Shown: piece after piece, positions 53,090 through 62,353 of the stretch | Numbering within the stretch: position 1 is the stretch's first letter | Layout: every line of letters starts with the position of its first letter | Source: Salinispira pacifica | GTDB taxonomy: Bacteria; Spirochaetota; Spirochaetia; DSM-27196; Salinispiraceae | Assembly (NCBI RefSeq): GCF_000507245.1 | Contig: NC_023035.1 | Coordinates: 3,081,570 to 3,145,569 of the forward strand | DNA length: 64,000 bases | Reading direction: 5' to 3' | The notes under the pieces: model-generated | What the model saw: the letters and a program-made list of their open reading frames with translations, nothing else | Databases searched by the model: none | What the model was told of the DNA's origin: nothing | Translations under genes and position numbers: made by a program

Positions 53090-56000
53090 TCAGCTGTCAC
53101 CGGAATGGGGGAGATATACCATGGACTCGCTGCTGCGCCCTGCCAGAGCCGCCCCCAATTCATTGTCTGAACGGAAATGGCGCAGATAGCCGCTTTTTTC
53201 CGGCAGAAGGCTTTTCATTTCCCGGACTCCGGGGGTGTTTTGCAGGGTATCCAGGCGGAAAAATCCCGGCCCTTTCAGAGAAATATGAGCATAGCCCACA
53301 TTCATGGCTATGAGGTTATGCAGAAAGTGGGATCCCTGGCTGGGATCAATATCGTAGTTTTCCACAGCAAGTTCCACAAGAATTCGCGCCTTGCTGATCT
53401 CCGGCCATTGTACCGGCACTCCCAGGTACTTATCCCGGCTTCCCCAGCGTCCCGGGCCGATGAGAATATATTCTCTGTCCTCAGCTTTCATCTGTTCATT
53501 AAAGGCTGATATTTCCCCTCTGATCTCTTCGGTTTTCAGCTGATCCCACATGGAAGGATCCACCACCAGAATATCGTGAATACCCGGGAGCCGGCCGTTT
53601 CCAAGGCTCTCGTTGCTGTAAAACACGATCCGGTTCCGGTCGGCGGGAACATCTGAAGGCAGACCGTCCCCGGCCTGGACATTCAGCGGCCGGACCTGAA
53701 GCAGATAGAAGCGGGGGATGTTTCTCGGTGGTCCGGCACCGAAACTCTCCTGAACGGATTCAGGCAGGTTCTGTTCTGCTGGCCTGGACGGCCTGGGTAT
53801 TGAAGCATCATCCCCTCCAAGCCGGTTGCCCGGAGGCAGCACCACCGCAAACTCGATTTCAACATGGCCTCCCAGAGCTTTTTTCAATAATTCCATCAGG
53901 TCTTTCAGAAGTTCCGCCAGAGGAATTGCCGCATATTCAATAATTCCTCTGAAATTCACCACCTTCGGTCCGGGATGGGAGAGATCATCGGTGAGGCTGT
54001 TGTTGGTGGAATCAAATACCGCCGCAATGTGCTTCAAAGTCCGGTGTTTTACCGCATCCCGGAGAGAAAGTTTCACAAGACTCCGGGTTTCGCCTTCCAT
54101 AATGGTTTCCCTGTCACAGTCCATTTTCAGTGCATAAAACTTCGTTTGACTGTACTTAACTGCGTCTTCAAGAGGATGATATGGTACTGCCGGCCAATCC
54201 GGACAGAACCGAAAGCTTCTGTTTCCCCCTGCAACCTCATGGCCCATGCCCAGGGCCAGACTGCAGAGTTTATCGTCGGTTTTCATGGGCCCCACCGGAT
54301 AGTAATTCCAGCTTTGTCCCACCCCGGATATTTGGGGATAATAATAGTCTCCGTGCCGTTCCCCGGCCACCTCCTGAATGATAATGGCCATCTTCTCTTC
54401 TTCCGCATTGAAATGAAGGTTCTCAATATACTGTACGGCCTGTCTCAGGAACACCGAGGCGTACACCAGCTTGATTGCCAGGGTCAGCTGATCAAGCCTG
54501 GGCGAAAGGCTTTTCGAGGCATTGGGTATCATATATGTCTCGTACACTCCGCTGAAGGGCTGTGCCTGGCTGTCCTCCAGGAGACTGGAGGAGCGAACCG
54601 CCAGAGGTCTGACACTGTGCTTCAGGAATGTTTCCATCTGAACTTCAATCTCCCCGGGAAGCCGGGAGGTGGAGAAAATCATCCGGATCTCCTCATCGCT
54701 CCTGCCGGAAAGCCTGGTTCGGGATAATCCGTTCAGGTCAAGAAAGTCATCGAACACATCGGTTGCGATAATCAGGGTGCGGGGAACCGTTATTTCCATA
54801 TTGGAATACATGCTTGCCAGATCCATGGTGGAGAGCAGAGCATTCATGAAAGCAAGCCCCCTGCCCTTGCCCCCCAGACTGCCTTTTCCTATGCGGACCA
54901 CCACATCAGGTTCATCCAGAATTTCCTCACTGAAATCCACGATATTTCCCAGGTTCTGGTTTTTGCGGATGCTGATGAAGCTGTTGATGAGGAAGGATCT
55001 GATATCCTCCACCGAGGTAAAAGCGGAAGCGTGTTTACCCCGCATTTTCCGTCCGGTTTCAAACTCGCCGTGGGCCATCAGCCAGGTGGAAAAATGATTC
55101 CGCCGGGCATGATACAGAATTGATTCATCAGGAATGTCCCTGATGATTCTGGAAAAATCCTTCAGGTTGGATGCCCTTTGAATCTCCGTTTCCTCTTCAG
55201 TTCGAAAAATAAAATCCCCGAACCCCAGGTTAAAGCGGAGAAAGTGCCGCAGCTCCTCCCGTATCCCGGGATCCTTCTTGCATATAAACGGAATATCCCG
55301 GCGGTGGGCTTCGGTCTTCCACTGACCTTTCATGGACTGGAGAAGAACGGGCATATACTGATCTTCCCTGCGGATTTCATCCGCAAGATTGAACCCCGCC
55401 TCCTCGTCTGTTGTGCCGTGAACCGGGAATTCCACATCGCTGATCACTCCCAGCATGCTTTTTTTGAACGTCCGGTAGATGCTCATGGCTTCTTCGTAGG
55501 TTCGTGCGATGAGAATTTTGGGCCTGGTCCGCATACGGAGATATTTCTTGTGATTATTCTGCTCATGGGCAATCAAGGCCTGGATCTGCTCCATCAGCTC
55601 TGTGTACAGCATGGGCAGGAAAATGGAACTGTATTCTATGGAGTCATCCACGAAGAGAAGGACACGCACCAGCCCCTGCCGGATATCGTTGCGCACATTA
55701 TAATAATCCTCCACGGATTTGATGATGGACAAAAAGACCCTGGGACCGCCGGTCCACAGAAATATCTCATCAAACACTCCGCTCCAGGTTTTCCACTCCT
55801 CGCCGCTGGAGGAAACAATGCTTCCCGGGGCAGGGGCAGGACGGGTGATCAGGTCTTTAATCAGGGGTATCTCGGTCTTGTTGGTAAGGAGCAGCACCAC
55901 GGGCATGTTGGGATACAATTCCCGGATCCGTTCAGCAAGCTCGAAGCAGCTCGTCTCGCCGCTGCGCATGGTGGTGATAACGATATCAAAATTTTCCTTC

Positions 56001-56245
56001 TCCAGAAGGCGCAGAGCATCGTCGGCGCCGGGTACGGATATCATCCTTGGAATGCTTGTGAGGTTGAGCTGATGATACTCCCCCACCAGCTGGTCGGAGA
56101 GAAGAGAATCGTGCTCAAAAATGTACGCATCGTAAAAGGTGGACACCAGGAGAATCCGGCGTATCCGGAAACGCATCAGGTTGTGAAAATTATCTTCGCC
56201 GAACTTGAATTTCCGGTAGTAGAAGGACAGATCCTTGAATTTCAT
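53090..56245 (-). CDS. Large PEP/pyruvate-binding (PPDK_N) domain protein with receiver-like N-terminus
   Basis: A 1051-residue protein. Residues about 30-135 resemble a receiver domain (RRILLVSTFYDAYIFEHD..., NFDIVITTMRSGE, PVVLLLTN). A second receiver-like stretch follows at about 190-330 (VRVLLFVDDSIEYSS, VISDVEFP). From about 455 comes the PPDK N-terminal ATP-grasp domain: IGKGSLGGKGRGLAFM and RPLAVRSSSLLEDSQAQPFSG. The end carries YILIGPGRWGSRDKYLG. No phosphohistidine swivel domain (TSH motif) or PEP-binding barrel is present, so it is not a working PEP synthase. Related proteins are annotated only as 'PEP/pyruvate-binding domain'; function unknown. It may act as a signalling phosphotransferase. 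Confidence 0.85.
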   Translation of the reverse strand: MKFKDLSFYYRKFKFGEDNFHNLMRFRIRRILLVSTFYDAYIFEHDSLLSDQLVGEYHQLNLTSIPRMISVPGADDALRLLEKENFDIVITTMRSGETSCFELAERIRELYPNMPVVLLLTNKTEIPLIKDLITRPAPAPGSIVSSSGEEWKTWSGVFDEIFLWTGGPRVFLSIIKSVEDYYNVRNDIRQGLVRVLLFVDDSIEYSSIFLPMLYTELMEQIQALIAHEQNNHKKYLRMRTRPKILIARTYEEAMSIYRTFKKSMLGVISDVEFPVHGTTDEEAGFNLADEIRREDQYMPVLLQSMKGQWKTEAHRRDIPFICKKDPGIREELRHFLRFNLGFGDFIFRTEEETEIQRASNLKDFSRIIRDIPDESILYHARRNHFSTWLMAHGEFETGRKMRGKHASAFTSVEDIRSFLINSFISIRKNQNLGNIVDFSEEILDEPDVVVRIGKGSLGGKGRGLAFMNALLSTMDLASMYSNMEITVPRTLIIATDVFDDFLDLNGLSRTRLSGRSDEEIRMIFSTSRLPGEIEVQMETFLKHSVRPLAVRSSSLLEDSQAQPFSGVYETYMIPNASKSLSPRLDQLTLAIKLVYASVFLRQAVQYIENLHFNAEEEKMAIIIQEVAGERHGDYYYPQISGVGQSWNYYPVGPMKTDDKLCSLALGMGHEVAGGNRSFRFCPDWPAVPYHPLEDAVKYSQTKFYALKMDCDRETIMEGETRSLVKLSLRDAVKHRTLKHIAAVFDSTNNSLTDDLSHPGPKVVNFRGIIEYAAIPLAELLKDLMELLKKALGGHVEIEFAVVLPPGNRLGGDDASIPRPSRPAEQNLPESVQESFGAGPPRNIPRFYLLQVRPLNVQAGDGLPSDVPADRNRIVFYSNESLGNGRLPGIHDILVVDPSMWDQLKTEEIRGEISAFNEQMKAEDREYILIGPGRWGSRDKYLGVPVQWPEISKARILVELAVENYDIDPSQGSHFLHNLIAMNVGYAHISLKGPGFFRLDTLQNTPGVREMKSLLPEKSGYLRHFRSDNELGAALAGRSSESMVYLPHSGDS

Positions 56246-56305
56246 TCTTCAAGTGTATGCGCCTCCCGGCCGGGCCGCAAGAAATAGTTTCGGAAATACC
56301 GGCGG

Positions 56306-57490
56306 CTATTCGCTTCCCGGAGGAAGGGTTTTTACGTAGAGATCCATCTGAGGATAGGGAATCACGATACCGTTCTCCTTGAAGCGGCGCCAGATCATTT
56401 TCCGCAGCCACGCCATGGCCACAAATCGCTCAGGGGCATGGATAATCCGGGTATACAGTCCCACCTCTATGCCAGAGCTGTTAAAGCTTCGCACCCGCAT
56501 GGTGGGTTCCAGCGTACCCGTCCAGTAGGGACATTCCTTCCCCACATCTATGAGAACCTTTTCAACAAAATCCAGATCGCTCTCATAATGAACCTCCACA
56601 ATTGCCGGAACTGTGACTTCCTGGCTGTCGTAGCTGTAGTTGTGAACCGGTTTTCCGATGATTTCCGAATTGGGAATGATGATGGTCTCATTCAGCAGGG
56701 TGTTAATGACCGAGTGCAGAAGAGTGATTTTCACCACCCTTCCTTCAAGATTCTCCCCGGAGGTGGTGGCAAGTATGAAGTCCCCCTCCTTGATGGGCCG
56801 GCTGAGAATGATAACCACACCGGCGAAAAAATTGGAAACCATGCTTTGAAGGCCGAATCCGATACCGATTCCCAGGACGCTGAACACCAGTATCAGACTG
56901 GAAAAATCAATTCCGATGAAGCTCAGCCCCATAATGAGAACCAGAAGCATGACCGTGTAGCGGGACATGTTGGCAATACTGAATTTCCGGGATTCGTCCA
57001 CCGGGAGCCGCTTGAGCACCTCCCGCTCAACCAGGCTCCGGGCGCCTTTTCCCGCCAAACTGGCCAGATAAAACACCGGTACTGCAGTGATCAGGGTCAT
57101 AACCGAGATTTTCAGGTCACCGCTGGAATAGAACGGCTCATTGAGAATTGTCCCCAGGGCGGAAAGAACCGAGAAGAACTCCGCACCCAGCAGAAATGTG
57201 GTGATCAGAATCAGATATATCAGCCCCAGAACCCGGAAGATAATCCGGTTCCAGCGCTTCAGGTTATTTTTCACCGGATCTTTCAGTTTGGACCGGTCTA
57301 TGCTGCGGGCAACCAGGTTTTTCAGGAAGCGGATCACAAATATTCCCACAAACAGGGGGAGCAGAAACTCCAGAACAAAACCTGCGACGGAGAACGGCAG
57401 CGAAAGGGTGCCCGCACTTAAGGGTTGGCTGAGAATTTCCCAGATACCGGAGATAACCTCTCCAAAACTGCCGCTTTCAAGTTCATCCAT
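56306..57490 (-). CDS. MscS-family mechanosensitive channel
   Basis: A 394-residue protein with an N-terminal helix, three to four further membrane segments and the MscS pore and vestibule. The pore-lining helix and beta-domain entry are seen as LGIGIGFGLQSMVSNFFAGVVIILSRPIKEGDFI. The C-terminal cytoplasmic domain is complete. It releases solutes on hypo-osmotic shock. Start ATG with AAGAGGACC upstream. It is followed by the PPDK_N-type gene, 60 nt downstream on the same strand. Confidence 0.92.
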   Translation of the reverse strand: MDELESGSFGEVISGIWEILSQPLSAGTLSLPFSVAGFVLEFLLPLFVGIFVIRFLKNLVARSIDRSKLKDPVKNNLKRWNRIIFRVLGLIYLILITTFLLGAEFFSVLSALGTILNEPFYSSGDLKISVMTLITAVPVFYLASLAGKGARSLVEREVLKRLPVDESRKFSIANMSRYTVMLLVLIMGLSFIGIDFSSLILVFSVLGIGIGFGLQSMVSNFFAGVVIILSRPIKEGDFILATTSGENLEGRVVKITLLHSVINTLLNETIIIPNSEIIGKPVHNYSYDSQEVTVPAIVEVHYESDLDFVEKVLIDVGKECPYWTGTLEPTMRVRSFNSSGIEVGLYTRIIHAPERFVAMAWLRKMIWRRFKENGIVIPYPQMDLYVKTLPPGSE

Positions 57491-57650
57491 GGCGGGTCCT
57501 CTTATCCTTTACCCGTGATTATCTAGCAGATTCTGAACTGGGAGCATTTCATGTACCGCACCTGAGTTTTTCCCTCCGACGGATCATGCAAAAAACCAAT
57601 TCTTCACCGGCTGGCTCTGCTCAAGCCCGCCCGGCGCCAACGCGCCGCTT

Positions 57651-59102
57651 TCAGGACCGGGCATATTTCATGAGCGATTCCAGTTCATCTTCCTGAATAA
57701 GGCCTTTACGCACACAGTGGGGGAGAAATTCATCCAGACGGGCAAAACTGCGCAGATCAATTCCCGCAGCAGTCATGTCCTTGCGTCCCCTCTCGCCCCG
57801 CTCGATTAAAACTGCGAGATGTTCCACTTTCAGGCCTGCTTCCTTGAGAATATCCAGTGCTTCAATTTTACTGGTCCCCCTGGTAATCAGATCATCCAGC
57901 AGAAGCACTTTCTCCCCGGACTTCCAGTTTCCCTCCACGGTATTTCCAGTACCATGAGATTTGGCATTCATTCTGGGGAATATCATGGGGATGCCTGTTT
58001 CCATGCTCACTGCCGTCGCCAGTGGCAGTGCCGCCACGGGAATACCGGCAATATGGTCAAAGTCTTTTCCTTCCCGCCGGAGCTCATGGATCAGCCGGGC
58101 ATATGCTCGTGCCACATCCTTCAGAAGGCTGGGATACGACATCACCCGGCGCAGGTCGATGTAGAACGGCGAACGTTCCCCGGACTTCAGAGTGAACTCA
58201 CCTGTTTTGAAGCAGCGGGCATCGATAAGACCTGACAGCACTCTGTCCTTCAGCAAATCTCCGGGAGAACCGGCATGACCTGCCCCTTCGTTCTTCCTTT
58301 TTGCAAGCACTTTTTCTACGGCTTCGTTCAGTTCAGATACCAGAGCGGCGGCAGCTGCTTCGGGGTCCTCGGCCTGGGAAATTCCCCGTGCCACCACAGG
58401 GATAATGCCCGTCCCCCGGGAGTTCACCCCCGCTTCCACGGCCTCCAGCATGCTCCCGCCCTGAGCGCCGATTCCCGGACTGAGAAACCACATCTCAGGA
58501 TGCCGGGCTCTGATTGCCCGCAAGGCGTCCAGATCATTACCCGCTACAACCAATCCCACATTCTGCCCCCAGGATCCGGCTATTTCCGCAACCCGTACAT
58601 AGAGGGGCTCGCCGTCATTCTGGCTCAGAAGCTGAAGGTCGCCGCTTCCCGGATTACTGGTTTTACACAGGATAAAGGCGGCAGTTTTACTGTGATTGAT
58701 AAACGGCTCCACCGAATCGCGGCCCATGTAGGGACTTAAGGTAACTGCATCGGCATTCAGATGACCGAACACCGCACGCTCGTACGCAAGGGCGGTCGCC
58801 CCGATATCACCCCGTTTAGCATCAAGAATTACGGGAATTTCATCGGGAATCAGTTCCAGGGTGATCTCCAGTGCCTGCAGTCCCGGAGCGCCCAAGGCTT
58901 CATAAAATGCGATGTTGGGCTTGTAGGCAAGGGCGTAGCTGCTTGTGGCCTGAATTATCCGCTTGTTCTCTTCGATCATGCCTGACACACTGTCGGCAGC
59001 GCCCATATCCGGCTGAATTGCATGCCGGGGATCCAGACCCACGCACAATAAACTGTTGATTTTCCTGCTTCGCTCTTCCAGTCTCTGAAAAAAATCGCTC
59101 AT
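57651..59102 (-). CDS. pyrFE: Bifunctional orotidine-5'-phosphate decarboxylase / orotate phosphoribosyltransferase
   Basis: A 483-residue fusion. Residues 1-280 are an OMP decarboxylase with the catalytic Lys/Asp cluster DAKRGDIG (94-101) and KPNIAFYEALG. A basic linker (AKRKNEGAGHAGSPGDL) leads to OPRT (about 295-483) with the PRPP motif VLLLDDLITRGTSKIEAL. It catalyses the last two steps of UMP synthesis. The order is decarboxylase-first, the reverse of animal UMP synthase. The -10-like TACATT lies 6 nt before the ATG, with GAGGAA also 12 nt upstream, so a leaderless or short-leader mRNA is possible. Confidence 0.93.
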   Translation of the reverse strand: MSDFFQRLEERSRKINSLLCVGLDPRHAIQPDMGAADSVSGMIEENKRIIQATSSYALAYKPNIAFYEALGAPGLQALEITLELIPDEIPVILDAKRGDIGATALAYERAVFGHLNADAVTLSPYMGRDSVEPFINHSKTAAFILCKTSNPGSGDLQLLSQNDGEPLYVRVAEIAGSWGQNVGLVVAGNDLDALRAIRARHPEMWFLSPGIGAQGGSMLEAVEAGVNSRGTGIIPVVARGISQAEDPEAAAAALVSELNEAVEKVLAKRKNEGAGHAGSPGDLLKDRVLSGLIDARCFKTGEFTLKSGERSPFYIDLRRVMSYPSLLKDVARAYARLIHELRREGKDFDHIAGIPVAALPLATAVSMETGIPMIFPRMNAKSHGTGNTVEGNWKSGEKVLLLDDLITRGTSKIEALDILKEAGLKVEHLAVLIERGERGRKDMTAAGIDLRSFARLDEFLPHCVRKGLIQEDELESLMKYARS

Positions 59103-59273
59103 AGTGGTAATGTATTCCTCTTGTGCGGATCGGAAACAGGGGATTATGAACCCGTTCCCTCGAGATACGCACAGAAAGCATGTATACTGTGCACAGATTC
59201 GTGCACCCGCACTCCCCGGGCTGAATTATATCCGATTCAACGGGGCTTGGCAAAGCACAGAAATTCCTGAACG

Positions 59274-59313
59274 GCTGATAACCGTCGCCGGATGCTGATA
59301 ACCGTCACCGGAT
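59274..59313. repeat. 20-bp tandem duplication upstream of cobB
   Basis: 59274-59293 and 59294-59313 are copies of the same 20 bp (GCTGATAACCGTCGCCGGAT) with one substitution. The second copy abuts the AGGAGG ribosome site of the sirtuin gene. Confidence 0.85.
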
Positions 59314-59324
59314 TAGGAGGGAAT

Positions 59325-60086
59325 ATGCCTGACAGTCCTATTCACAAAGCCATGGAACGAATTGCCGGGGCCCAATACCTTACCGCATTTACCGGCGCCG
59401 GAATATCCGTGGAAAGCGGTGTTCCCCCTTTCAGAGGTGAGCATGGAATCTGGAACCAATACGATCCCCGGATTCTTGAGCTCGATTACTTCTACCGGAA
59501 CCCCGGAGAATGCTGGACGGTAATCAGGGATCTGTTTTACCGGAACTTTGCAGCCAGTAAACCCAACGACGCCCACTACTGGCTGGCAGAATTGGAAAAC
59601 CGCGGCAAACTCAAACTTCTGATTACCCAGAATATCGATGATCTGCATTACCGGGCGGGAAGCAGAAATGTGGTTGAATACCACGGCAACTGCCGCCGGC
59701 TTCTGTGTACCCGCAGCGGAAACTATGTCCCGGCAGAGAGCATCAACCTGCTGGAAATGAAAGATGATGAGATGCCGCCCCGAAGTCCGGCCGGAGGAGT
59801 TTATAAACCGGATTTTATCTTTTTCGGAGAAGGAATTCCCCGGGAAGCCCAAAAGCGCAGCCTGGATGCAGTAGACCGCAGCGATGTGATGATAGTGATC
59901 GGCTCCACCGGGGAAGTGTATCCTGCGGCTTCAATTCCGTTGATGGCAAGCCGCCGGGGTGCGGTAATAATCGAGATCAATCCCCAGCCCTCCGCATTCA
60001 CCTCCGAAATAACCGATATTCATCTTCAGATGACAGCCGGTGATGCAGCCAGGCAGCTTCAGGAGATCCTGGATGATGCAGTGTAG
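59325..60086 (+). CDS. cobB: Sirtuin NAD-dependent protein deacylase lacking the usual zinc cysteines
   Basis: About 253 residues. NAD-site motifs are FTGAGISVESGVPPFRG (GAGIS 24-28), TQNIDDLHYRAGSRNV and the catalytic His in EYHGNC; later IFFGEGIP and IGSTGEVYPA. The zinc module is degenerate: one Cys occurs at NC and one at LLC, but the second CxxC pair before the YKPDFIFFGE strand is replaced by PPRSPAGG. It removes acyl groups from lysines if active. The start is the ATG at 59325, with AGGAGG ideally placed. Confidence 0.88.
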   Translation: MPDSPIHKAMERIAGAQYLTAFTGAGISVESGVPPFRGEHGIWNQYDPRILELDYFYRNPGECWTVIRDLFYRNFAASKPNDAHYWLAELENRGKLKLLITQNIDDLHYRAGSRNVVEYHGNCRRLLCTRSGNYVPAESINLLEMKDDEMPPRSPAGGVYKPDFIFFGEGIPREAQKRSLDAVDRSDVMIVIGSTGEVYPAASIPLMASRRGAVIIEINPQPSAFTSEITDIHLQMTAGDAARQLQEILDDAV

Positions 60087-60168
60087 CGGCAATCAGAGAA
60101 CAACTTCCGTTCCAGTCAGATTGGATCATTTTCCCGGCACCACGGCCCTGAACAGATGCCCGGTACAG

Positions 60169-61065
60169 CTAAAGCAGCAGGAGCAGGGTTATTCCCGAGA
60201 GCGACAGAACCGTGCCTGATATTCCCCAGAGAGTGATTTTCCGGCGAAACAGCAGGTGTTCAACAGGGAAGAGAAAAAGAGGCGTGGTTTGCATGAGAAC
60301 CGCCGCCAGTCCCACTGGAATGAACATTACCGCATAGAGACTTCCCATCACTCCCAGGGAAGGTCCCACCACGGCGGCAAATGCGATGAACCCCAATGCC
60401 CGCCGGTCTTTCATCTTCCGGAAATCCTGGAAGAAGGTACCCCGAAAACCCACATACACCAGCAGTCCCAGGAGTCCGGCAAGCAGACGCACTACATTGA
60501 TTTCCACCGGACTGTCACCGGCATTGATGCTGTACTTGGATGCCACGATTCCCAGAGCCTGGGAGACGGCCCCGGCGATAGCCAGCAGCACCCCGATTCC
60601 TTTTCTGTCCGGCCTTCCGGTTCCGGTTTTGGCAGGGGTGGTGTCACGGACCACCATGGCTATCCCCGAAAGTATGAGCAGGGCTGCGGCGCCGGTGCCG
60701 GGAGCCAGCCGTTCGCCGTACATGAGCCAGGAAAACAACGCCGCAAACAGGGGGCTTCCGGTCATAATCAGCATGGTATCTCTGGGACCGATATCAAGAA
60801 ATGCCCGAAACAGCAATAAATCCGCCACCACATAACCGAACAGCCCGGAAACGGCAGCGGCCGCCAGGGAAGCACCCCCGGAAAGCACCGGGAGAAAGCT
60901 GCCGGTTATCATCAGCTGAATGAGTAGACTTACCGGCAGGGCAATCCACAGCCTGATGTGTGCGGTGGTGCCTGATCCCACCCGTCTGCCGGAAAATGTA
61001 TAAAAAATGGAATTATGGGCCCAGGCTCCGGCAGCCCCCAGGGCAAGCAATACTCCCCAAATCAT
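60169..61065 (-). CDS. DMT-superfamily (EamA) transporter
   Basis: A 298-residue protein with ten predicted membrane helices arranged as two EamA repeats (about 5-135 and 155-298). Typical positions are GLFGYVVADLLLFRAFLDIGPRDTMLI in the first and AVVGPSLGVMGSLYAVMFIPVGLAAVLMQTTPLFLFP in the second repeat. It is a drug/metabolite exporter with unknown substrate. AGGAGC precedes the ATG. It is convergent with cobB. Confidence 0.9.
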   Translation of the reverse strand: MIWGVLLALGAAGAWAHNSIFYTFSGRRVGSGTTAHIRLWIALPVSLLIQLMITGSFLPVLSGGASLAAAAVSGLFGYVVADLLLFRAFLDIGPRDTMLIMTGSPLFAALFSWLMYGERLAPGTGAAALLILSGIAMVVRDTTPAKTGTGRPDRKGIGVLLAIAGAVSQALGIVASKYSINAGDSPVEINVVRLLAGLLGLLVYVGFRGTFFQDFRKMKDRRALGFIAFAAVVGPSLGVMGSLYAVMFIPVGLAAVLMQTTPLFLFPVEHLLFRRKITLWGISGTVLSLSGITLLLLL

Positions 61066-61201
61066 CCGCTGCTCCTATTTCCAGCCCCGGCTGTTTCCGG
61101 CGCCCTGCAAAAAACATGGGTACCGGCGACCCGGGTAACTGGCAGAAGGAAGCTGTAGCATAAAGAAACGGTTGAAGACAAGAGGCGGTTCGAATGGGCG
61201 T

Positions 61202-62260
61202 TTAGAACTCGGGATGTATTTCCTTGAACTCATCCAGCCACAAACTGCCGTATAGATCCTCCAGCGGGGGCAGTTCGGGCGTAAATGAAATATCTGCCGT
61301 CTCAAGAAAATCCGCCTGCAGGTCGCCTGAGCTCATTGTCCACATCGAGCTGCGTCCGAAACCCGGCGATTCCGATCCCACGGTAATTTTTACAAGCAGT
61401 ATTTTCTGATCTGCTCCAAGGCTGGGAAACAGTGCTGAATCCAGGGGAATATATACCGACAGATCATCCCAGGAAAACTCAGGATACCGGCCTGCGACAT
61501 AACTCACAGCATAGACGGGCACCCCGTCAGCCTGTTCCGTTCCGGAATTCATGCTGATATCCGCTTCTCCCATAATAATCAGCCCCGGATCTGTTTGGCT
61601 GTTGGTGTCTCCGGCAGAAGATGTCATGGGCTGGATTTCGGCTACCCGCAGTGAACCCAGGCGGAACTGGATTTCTGCGCTGTTTCCGCCCCCATACTCC
61701 CCGGCCAGCTCGTAGGTTCCTGTGAAATGTGCCAGGTGGCGATGTTCCGCCGATCCCGACGGCCATGCTCCGTCAGAATTCTCCGGGTATCTGCTCTCAA
61801 CGTTTACCCGGGCTTCACCTTCAAACTCAGGTGAGGAAAAATCGCTGCTGCTGAAACTGTATTCAGCCCTGATTTCATAGCTGCCCTCTCCATTGAGCAG
61901 CAGGTTCAGAGGGTTTCTGGGCCCTCCTATCCCCTGATTCATCCTATCCAGATAGGTAAAATCCTCATTTCCGGGGAGGCGAACCGACCAGTGGATGAGC
62001 TGGGGAACCCGGGCTCCGGGAGAATTGAGCTCCACGGAAATTCTGGTGCCGGGAAATACGGAATTGTCTGAACCTTCGCCCCCCTCCCGGACATACCATT
62101 CAATGGTGGGGTCGCCCATGCCCAGTAGGGTACAGGAGAAAAACATCACAGGAACACAGCATATAAAGATCAGGAACAGAGGAAGCCGCCTTTGTTCTCC
62201 GGTTCTTCCCCTGATCTTTCGGGAGACGCTCCTCTGTTGAAAATTATCGATCTGCAGCAT
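61202..62260 (-). CDS. Putative outer-membrane or periplasmic lipoprotein
   Basis: About 352 residues. The N-terminus has a basic stretch, then a hydrophobic core LPLFLIFICCVPVMFF ending in SC, a lipobox with the modified cysteine near residue 43. The mature part is Ser/Gly/Glu-rich and beta-rich with no family I recognise. I place the start at the ATG at 62258-62260 because TATTAT ends 6 nt upstream; a TTG five codons earlier is the alternative. It is divergent from the patatin gene. Confidence 0.72.
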   Translation of the reverse strand: MLQIDNFQQRSVSRKIRGRTGEQRRLPLFLIFICCVPVMFFSCTLLGMGDPTIEWYVREGGEGSDNSVFPGTRISVELNSPGARVPQLIHWSVRLPGNEDFTYLDRMNQGIGGPRNPLNLLLNGEGSYEIRAEYSFSSSDFSSPEFEGEARVNVESRYPENSDGAWPSGSAEHRHLAHFTGTYELAGEYGGGNSAEIQFRLGSLRVAEIQPMTSSAGDTNSQTDPGLIIMGEADISMNSGTEQADGVPVYAVSYVAGRYPEFSWDDLSVYIPLDSALFPSLGADQKILLVKITVGSESPGFGRSSMWTMSSGDLQADFLETADISFTPELPPLEDLYGSLWLDEFKEIHPEF

Positions 62261-62318
62261 GCCGTAATAATACAACCACAGGACGGGGAATACCAGCTGG
62301 AAGATTGAATAACCCCCC

Positions 62319-62347
62319 TTGCCCCGCGCTCAAGCTGGAAGCATACT
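62319..62347 (+). promoter_or_regulatory. Promoter abutting the patatin gene (leaderless type)
   Basis: TTGCCC (62319-62324), 17 bp, CATACT (62342-62347), then 6 nt to the ATG at 62354. No ribosome site is present. Confidence 0.6.
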
Positions 62348-62353
62348 GTCTAT

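Noticed and set aside
59189-59206. GTGCAC pair upstream of cobB as a fourth copy of the repeat element
   Set aside because: Only the six-base GTGCAC word is shared; the AAGCTTGTGAA part of the arms is absent.
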